Position numbers and translations under genes: made by a program. The notes beneath the pieces were generated by a model. That model was not told the origin of the DNA. It worked only from the letters and a program-made list of their open reading frames with translations, and did no database searches. Source: a virus. From it: a DNA stretch of 28,856 nucleotides. The stretch lies in IMG/VR virus record IMGVR_UViG_3300027899_000052, positions 1-28,856 of that record; one strand, 5' to 3'. Shown piece after piece: positions 24,442 through 28,856 of this stretch (its first letter is position 1; each line of letters starts with the position of its first letter).

Positions 24442-24469
24442 TTGACAACTGTGGTTTTTGTGCTACAAT
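24442..24469 (+). promoter_or_regulatory. Extended -10 sigma-70 promoter of gp55
   Basis: A perfect -35 TTGACA (24442-24447), a 16-nt spacer and -10 TACAAT (24464-24469), preceded by the extended -10 TG at 24461-24462. Transcription should begin near 24476, leaving a leader of about 20 nt with AGGAG. This is the strongest promoter in the window and points to early host-polymerase expression. Confidence 0.8.
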
Positions 24470-24481
24470 AAATATACTATT

Positions 24482-24486
24482 AGGAG
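24482..24486 (+). promoter_or_regulatory. Ribosome-binding site fixing the GTG start of gp55
   Basis: AGGAG, 8 nt before GTG 24495. No better-placed ATG exists nearby. Confidence 0.75.
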
Positions 24487-24494
24487 ATTCGTTA

Positions 24495-25409
24495 GTGTCA
24501 ACTACACCCACAAGAACACCAGCAAAAACAAATTATCTCAACAACAGAGATATATTAAAACAAATACACCTAAGCAAAAATACCTACTGTACCTACACTG
24601 ATCCTGTAATGGATCATCAGTATGATATTATTTTGCCTAGTTTATTAAAAATCAACCAACGTACTATTGCCGAAGCCAGACGTAATCGTGCAGATCGACT
24701 CAAACGCGAAGGTACTATTGTTGACCCAAAAAAGATTCCAAATACTGATTTGGTATTTAGAATAACTTGTTGGGAACATATACCAATGGCGCCCAAAAAG
24801 ATACCTAAATCTACTGCCAAAAAGAAACAGAAAATTGAAGATATTTTTGAACTAGAGCTCGAAGCTGACGATCCATTAGCTGACTTGCTTGATGTTCCAA
24901 TCTTAGATGAAAAGCATGTGCGTCTAAACTTTCCTCCGTTTTATCATTATCGCTTGAACGAAAACAAAGAACCATTTCAAGTGGGCAAAAGCCACTGGAT
25001 TGGCGACTTTGAAACCGGTGAGTTTAGCAAGGACCACGGCAATGCTACTCGCACACTAGCTACAATGTATATGAAACTGTGCGAAAGATATGCCACTCGA
25101 TCCAACTGGCGTGGCTATACTTACAATGAAGAAATGCGTGGGCAAGCCTTGCTACAACTTAGCCAAATTGGTCTACAGTTTGACGAATCAAAAAGTCAAA
25201 ATCCTTTTGCTTATTATACTGCCGCTATTACTAACAGCTTTACTCGTATTCTAAATCTTGAAAAGAAAAATCAAAACATTCGTGATGATGTGCTAGAGAT
25301 GAACGGATTGAATCCTAGTTGGACTCGGCAAGCAGCCGGTAAAAAGAATCCAAACTTCGGTGCAGTAGTTACAAATATTGACATTTCTGAATACAACGAC
25401 GAAACTTAG
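24495..25409 (+). CDS. gp55: Late-transcription sigma factor gp55, with a large insertion
   Basis: gp55 is the small sigma-70-family factor that directs host RNA polymerase, with the sliding clamp and gp33, to late promoters. Two blocks match T4 gp55. One is TNYLNNRDILKQI (residues 12-24, T4 YNYVNNKELLQAI). The other is residues about 190-265, with RGYTYNEEMRGQALLQL, FDESKSQNPFAYYTAAI and TNSFTRI, matching T4 SGYT..WKQEM and FDET.YKNPHAYIT. The latter is the sigma region-2-like DNA/core-binding part. Between them are about 150 residues where T4 has only a few tens. They include a basic stretch (ARRNRADRLKRE), a Lys-rich segment and an acidic one (ELELEADDPLADLL). Total 304 aa against 185 in T4. 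The C-terminal tail NIDISEY may be the clamp-contacting end. GTG start with AGGAG and a strong promoter upstream. Confidence 0.85.
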   Translation: MSTTPTRTPAKTNYLNNRDILKQIHLSKNTYCTYTDPVMDHQYDIILPSLLKINQRTIAEARRNRADRLKREGTIVDPKKIPNTDLVFRITCWEHIPMAPKKIPKSTAKKKQKIEDIFELELEADDPLADLLDVPILDEKHVRLNFPPFYHYRLNENKEPFQVGKSHWIGDFETGEFSKDHGNATRTLATMYMKLCERYATRSNWRGYTYNEEMRGQALLQLSQIGLQFDESKSQNPFAYYTAAITNSFTRILNLEKKNQNIRDDVLEMNGLNPSWTRQAAGKKNPNFGAVVTNIDISEYNDET

Positions 25410-25418
25410 CCTGATCAG

Positions 25419-25447
25419 TTGCAAAGTTTGTTTTATTCCTGTATACT
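25419..25447 (+). promoter_or_regulatory. Candidate sigma-70 promoter of gp47, possibly giving a leaderless mRNA
   Basis: -35 TTGCAA (25419-25424), a 17-nt spacer, -10 TATACT (25442-25447). The expected start of transcription, about 7-8 nt beyond the -10, falls on or beside the A of the gp47 ATG at 25455. An overlapping TATAAT at 25447-25452 is too close to serve this gene. Confidence 0.5.
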
Positions 25448-25454
25448 ATAATCT

Positions 25455-26468
25455 ATGAGTCTATTTAAAAAAGTAGCAGTCTGTACCGATATCCACTTTG
25501 GCCTAAAGTCTAATAGCCAACAACACAATCAAGACTGTAGTGATTTTATTGATTGGTTTATTGACAAAGCAAAACAAAATGGTTGCGAAACTGGTATGTT
25601 CCTTGGTGATTGGAGTCATCAACGTGCGGCAATTAATATGCAGACCTTACAGTATAGTTTGCGTAGTTTGGAAAAATTATCCAAAGCCTTTGAACGTTTT
25701 TATTTTATTCCAGGCAATCATGATTTGTATTATCGCGATAAGCGTGATATCTATAGCACTGAATGGGCCAAGCATATACCCAATATTCAAATTGTTAATG
25801 ATTGGTTCCAAGACGGTGATGTAGTAATTGCTCCGTGGCTGGTTGGCGATGATCATAAACGGATTCCGAAAATGAATGCCAAGTATATGTTTGGGCATTT
25901 TGAACTGCCACATTTTAAAATGAACGCCATGGTAGAAATGCCAGATCACGGCGAAGTCAAGGTAGAAAGTTTTGGTGGCTTTGATCGGGTGTTTAGTGGC
26001 CACTTCCATCTTAGACAACAGAAAAAGAATATCAGCTATATTGGCAACTGCTTTCCACACAACTATGCCGATGCTGGCGATGCTGATCGTGGCATGATGA
26101 TCCTTGAGTGGGGATCCGAACCAGTGTATCATGCGTGGCCCGGACAACCTTTGTATCGTGTGCTTAAACTAAGTCAGGTCATTGACAACGCACCCAAAAT
26201 ACTTGTGCCCAACATGCATGTTCGTGTAGAATTAGACATTGATATTAGTTACGAAGAAGCTAATTTTATCAAAGATACATTTGTCAAAGATTATCGCTTG
26301 CGTGAAATGGCATTGATTCCTGTTAAGAGTAGTGCTGTAGATGCAGACATGGCACCGGGTGAGGTTAAGTTTGAAAGTGTGGATCAAATTGTTACTGATC
26401 AGCTGACCAACATTGAAAGTGAATTTTATGATCCTAAATTATTGTTAAAGATCTATCAAAACCTATGA
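25455..26468 (+). CDS. gp47: Recombination endonuclease subunit gp47 (Mre11/SbcD-type)
   Basis: gp47 is the metallo-phosphoesterase half of the gp46/gp47 complex, which resects DNA ends for recombination-dependent replication and degrades host DNA. 337 aa, as in T4 (339). All core metal motifs are present: D12-I-H14, G51-D52-W53, G87-N88-H89-D90, G147-H148 and G182-H183-F184-H185. The C-terminal 110 residues form the usual partner-binding part. It overlaps gp46 by 4 nt (ATGA), as expected for a fixed-ratio complex. The start has no visible Shine-Dalgarno sequence and lies right after a promoter. The function is well supported. Confidence 0.95.
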   Translation: MSLFKKVAVCTDIHFGLKSNSQQHNQDCSDFIDWFIDKAKQNGCETGMFLGDWSHQRAAINMQTLQYSLRSLEKLSKAFERFYFIPGNHDLYYRDKRDIYSTEWAKHIPNIQIVNDWFQDGDVVIAPWLVGDDHKRIPKMNAKYMFGHFELPHFKMNAMVEMPDHGEVKVESFGGFDRVFSGHFHLRQQKKNISYIGNCFPHNYADAGDADRGMMILEWGSEPVYHAWPGQPLYRVLKLSQVIDNAPKILVPNMHVRVELDIDISYEEANFIKDTFVKDYRLREMALIPVKSSAVDADMAPGEVKFESVDQIVTDQLTNIESEFYDPKLLLKIYQNL

Positions 26469-28228
26469 TCCATATAAAAAATCTAACCGTAAAAAACTTT
26501 ATGAGTGTTGGAAACAGCACACAGGCCATTGACTTTGATCGCAAGGACTTAACTCTAGTCTTGGGAGAAAACTTAGATTTAGGTGGAGATGGGTCACGTA
26601 ATGGTACTGGCAAAACTACAATTATTAATGCTCTTAGCTACAGCTTATACGGACAAGCACTTAGCAATATCCGCAAAGATAATCTTGTAAACAAAACTAA
26701 TAACAAGAATATGTTGGTCAGTTTAGATTTTAGTGTAGGTGGTAAAGATTATAAGATTGAGCGCGGTCGTAAGCCTAACTTGTTAAGATTCTTTGTAAAC
26801 AATCAAGAACAAGTTATCACAGATGAAGCACAAGGTGACAGCAGAGAAACCCAGGATGCAATTGAGCAAACTCTAGGACTAAGCCACGATATGTTCAAAC
26901 ATATCCTGGCACTTAACACCTACACAGAACCTTTCCTAAGTCTTAAAGCAAACGACCAGCGTACTATTATTGAACAGTTGCTTGGAATTACCATGCTCAG
27001 TGAACGTGCTGACAAGATTAAAGAACATAACAGGGCTACTAAAGAAGGCATTACACAAGAAGAATTTAGAATTCGTGCTGTTCAAGAAGCTAATAAACGT
27101 ATTGAAGAACAAATTACAGCACTGAAACGCAGACAAACAATGTGGATAGACAAACATGCGGAAGATATCAAAGAACTTACGACAGCACTATCATCGTTAC
27201 AGAACATCGAAATTGAAGTGGAGATCCAGGCTCACAAAGATCACAAGGAATGGGATCAAAAGCGCAAGGATATCAATGAACTATCAGCGCAGATTAGCCG
27301 AATCAAGTTGGACATCAATCGAGAGGAAAAGCTGGTCACCAAGATATCAGCAGAAATTACGACGCTCGCAAACCATGAATGTCATACATGTGGTCAGCCC
27401 TTCCATGATAGTAAGCACCAACAGGTTATGGAAGCGAAACAGACTGATCTGGATACGGCACGAGCGAGCGGCGCAGAATTTAGCGCCCTCTTATCAGAGT
27501 TGGAGATTGCCCACACAGCCTTGGGCACGTTAGGTAAACCGCCTAAGATGTTCTACGATAAAGAAAGTGATGCTGTGCATCATCAAGCCACGCTGACCAA
27601 TTTAGAAAAACAAATTGCTGAGAAGGGCAAGGAAGTAGATCCTTATACTGAACAGATTGAAGACATGCAACATCAAGCCTTACAAGAGATTTCGTATGAG
27701 GTACTAAATGAACTTACTAGACTACAAGAACATCAAGACTTCTTGCTCAAGTTGCTGACCAGCAAAGATTCGTTTATCCGTAAGAAGATCATTGAACAGA
27801 ATTTAAGTTACTTAAATGCTCGACTAACACACTACTTGGATCGTGTGGGATTACCACATACAGTCGTATTCCAGAATGATTTGACTGTCAGCATCGAAGA
27901 GCTAGGCAGAGAGCTAGACTTTGATAATTTAAGTCGCGGTGAACGTAATAGATTAATCCTTAGCATGAGCTGGGCGTTCCGCGATGTGTTTGAATCCTTG
28001 TATCAACCCATTAACTTGTTGTTTATAGACGAAATGATTGATAACGGACTGGACACGCAGGGTGTTGAAAATGCTCTTGCATTGTTAAAACAAATGAGCA
28101 GAGAACGACACAAGAGTATTTGGTTAGTAAGTCACAGAGATGAACTAGCCGGGCGAGTTGAAAATATTCTTAAGGTTGTCAAAGAAGGTGGCTTTACCAG
28201 TTACAACACGGATGTAGAAATTGCGTAG
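26465..28228 (+). CDS. gp46: Recombination endonuclease ATPase subunit gp46 (Rad50/SbcC-type)
   Basis: SMC-like ATPase partner of gp47. 587 aa, close to T4's 560. Walker A is RNGTGKTT (residues about 45-52), preceded by a glycine-rich insertion (GENLDLGGDGS) compared with T4. Long coiled-coil arms lie at about 190-300 and 315-440, and between them is a zinc hook C306-H-T-C309-G-Q-P-F. The ABC signature L489-S-R-G-E is followed by Walker B LLFIDEM with D522/E523 and the H-loop S556-H557. It opens and tethers DNA ends while gp47 cuts. Its last 8 nt overlap the following radical SAM frame if that gene starts at TTG 28221. Confidence 0.95.
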   Translation: MIHIKNLTVKNFMSVGNSTQAIDFDRKDLTLVLGENLDLGGDGSRNGTGKTTIINALSYSLYGQALSNIRKDNLVNKTNNKNMLVSLDFSVGGKDYKIERGRKPNLLRFFVNNQEQVITDEAQGDSRETQDAIEQTLGLSHDMFKHILALNTYTEPFLSLKANDQRTIIEQLLGITMLSERADKIKEHNRATKEGITQEEFRIRAVQEANKRIEEQITALKRRQTMWIDKHAEDIKELTTALSSLQNIEIEVEIQAHKDHKEWDQKRKDINELSAQISRIKLDINREEKLVTKISAEITTLANHECHTCGQPFHDSKHQQVMEAKQTDLDTARASGAEFSALLSELEIAHTALGTLGKPPKMFYDKESDAVHHQATLTNLEKQIAEKGKEVDPYTEQIEDMQHQALQEISYEVLNELTRLQEHQDFLLKLLTSKDSFIRKKIIEQNLSYLNARLTHYLDRVGLPHTVVFQNDLTVSIEELGRELDFDNLSRGERNRLILSMSWAFRDVFESLYQPINLLFIDEMIDNGLDTQGVENALALLKQMSRERHKSIWLVSHRDELAGRVENILKVVKEGGFTSYNTDVEIA

Positions 28229-28856
28229 AATTCGAGTTCTTCATATTGAGCCTACTGACGTTTGCCAAGCCGCGTGTCCATTGTGTGCTAGAGAAACCAA
28301 TCCAGATTTTAATAAATCTAATGCTAATCATCATTTACGTGTAGAGCATATACAACGCCTATACACTGAAAAACAAACAAAACAACTAGAAAAAGTTTTT
28401 ATGTGTGGTAATTACGGCGATCCAGCTGCTGGCAAATACACATTAGATTTATACAGATACTTTAGAAGTTTAAATCCCGATGTAGTGTTAGGCATGAACA
28501 GCAACGGTGGATTACAAACAACTTTTTGGTGGTATGGGTTAGCTCAAATACTTAATCAACCCAAAGATTACTGTGTGTTTAGTATTGATGGCTTAGAAGA
28601 TACCAATGCTACTTACAGAAAAAATGTTAATTGGGCAAAGATTATGGCCAACGCAGAAGCGTTTATTTCAGCTGGTGGTAATGCTCACTGGGACATGCTA
28701 GTTTATAAACACAATCAACATCAAGTCGAAGAGTGTGAAAAACTAGCACAAGATATGGGTTTTAAATGGTTCAGAGCAAAGGTTAGTAAACGGCCGTTGA
28801 TTGCTGGATTAGCGTCGCCAATTGGTTGGCAACAACCTGTTGAAAAATTAGGAGCA
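28221..28856 (+). CDS. Radical SAM enzyme, partial (C-terminus beyond right edge)
   Basis: The frame is open from 28221 to the window edge (212 codons). The N-terminus carries a radical SAM cluster motif, VCQAACPLCARE with C15-x3-C19-x2-C22, which would bind a 4Fe-4S cluster and S-adenosylmethionine. Further family features follow: VFMCGNYGDP (the glycine-rich second strand), VLGMNSNGG, and CVFSIDGLEDTN...YR, as in SPASM/peptide-modifying radical SAM enzymes. The start is uncertain: an in-frame TAG lies at 28215-28217 and there is no ATG before the Cys motif. TTG 28221 (giving RRIRVLHIEPTDVC) is therefore the best choice, overlapping gp46 by 8 nt. The substrate cannot be told. T4 instead has the sliding clamp gene (45) in this region. 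Confidence 0.8.
   Translation, partial: MRRIRVLHIEPTDVCQAACPLCARETNPDFNKSNANHHLRVEHIQRLYTEKQTKQLEKVFMCGNYGDPAAGKYTLDLYRYFRSLNPDVVLGMNSNGGLQTTFWWYGLAQILNQPKDYCVFSIDGLEDTNATYRKNVNWAKIMANAEAFISAGGNAHWDMLVYKHNQHQVEECEKLAQDMGFKWFRAKVSKRPLIAGLASPIGWQQPVEKLGA

Larger units (their letters stand above)
24378..24494. promoter_or_regulatory. Divergent early/late control region
   Basis: The 117-nt gap between the leftward tail block and the rightward gp55-gp47-gp46 group. It holds the late-like GGTAAATA (minus), the TTGACA/TACAAT promoter (plus) and one ribosome site on each side. No terminator hairpin was seen. Confidence 0.7.

Noticed and set aside
25447-25452. A perfect TATAAT just before the gp47 start.
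   Set aside because: As a -10 for gp47 it would start transcription inside the coding region; the overlapping TATACT at 25442 has the better -35 and spacing.
25677-26147. A 156-codon minus-strand frame opposite gp47.
   Set aside because: gp47 has all the metallo-phosphoesterase motifs; the reverse frame has no recognisable features.
1-28856. tRNA genes, CRISPR arrays, insertion sequences, attachment sites, riboswitches.
   Set aside because: None was seen on reading both strands; gene packing leaves no intergenic space over about 120 nt.

Overview
The window is a piece of a T4-like contractile-tailed phage (Caudoviricetes, myovirus morphology), most like the aquatic/marine T4-like phages (cyanophage and pelagiphage relatives). 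The evidence is an AT-rich sequence and a set of recognisable T4 core proteins: gp53, gp5, gp25 and gp6 of the baseplate, the late sigma factor gp55, and the recombination pair gp47/gp46. Several differ from T4 in the way I recall for aquatic relatives: gp5 without a lysozyme domain, a very large gp6 and a giant protein downstream of gp6. The host cannot be told from the sequence; the promoters are of ordinary bacterial sigma-70 type. No tRNA, rRNA, CRISPR, IS element or integrase was seen.

Layout. Positions 1-24377 form one minus-strand block of tail/baseplate genes. In transcription order it holds a 772-aa tail-tube-cap-like protein (gp48/gp54 type), gp53, a 922-aa probable hub protein, gp5 (central spike), a 525-aa coiled-coil-repeat protein, gp25, gp6 (1152 aa) and a giant protein of at least 3984 aa that runs off the left edge. 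Four of the junctions are TAATG stop/start overlaps, so translation is probably coupled. T4-type late promoter candidates lie before the 772-aa gene and before gp6.

Positions 24378-24494 are a divergent control region. It has a strong extended -10 sigma-70 promoter to the right and a late-type promoter to the left. Positions 24495-28856 run on the plus strand: gp55, gp47, gp46 (the 55-47-46 order of T4) and the start of a radical SAM protein that runs off the right edge.

How it fits together. The rightward early/middle genes would make the recombination/replication-fork nuclease complex (gp46/gp47) and the sigma factor (gp55). gp55 would then switch on the leftward late block that builds the baseplate. 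The most unusual content is the giant protein. It holds seven FG-GAP-like beta-propeller blades separated by inserted beta-sandwich modules, degenerate cupredoxin-like domains near its N-terminus, and aromatic motifs resembling CBM5/12 carbohydrate-binding modules. The radical SAM gene in place of the expected clamp gene after gp46 is the other notable item.
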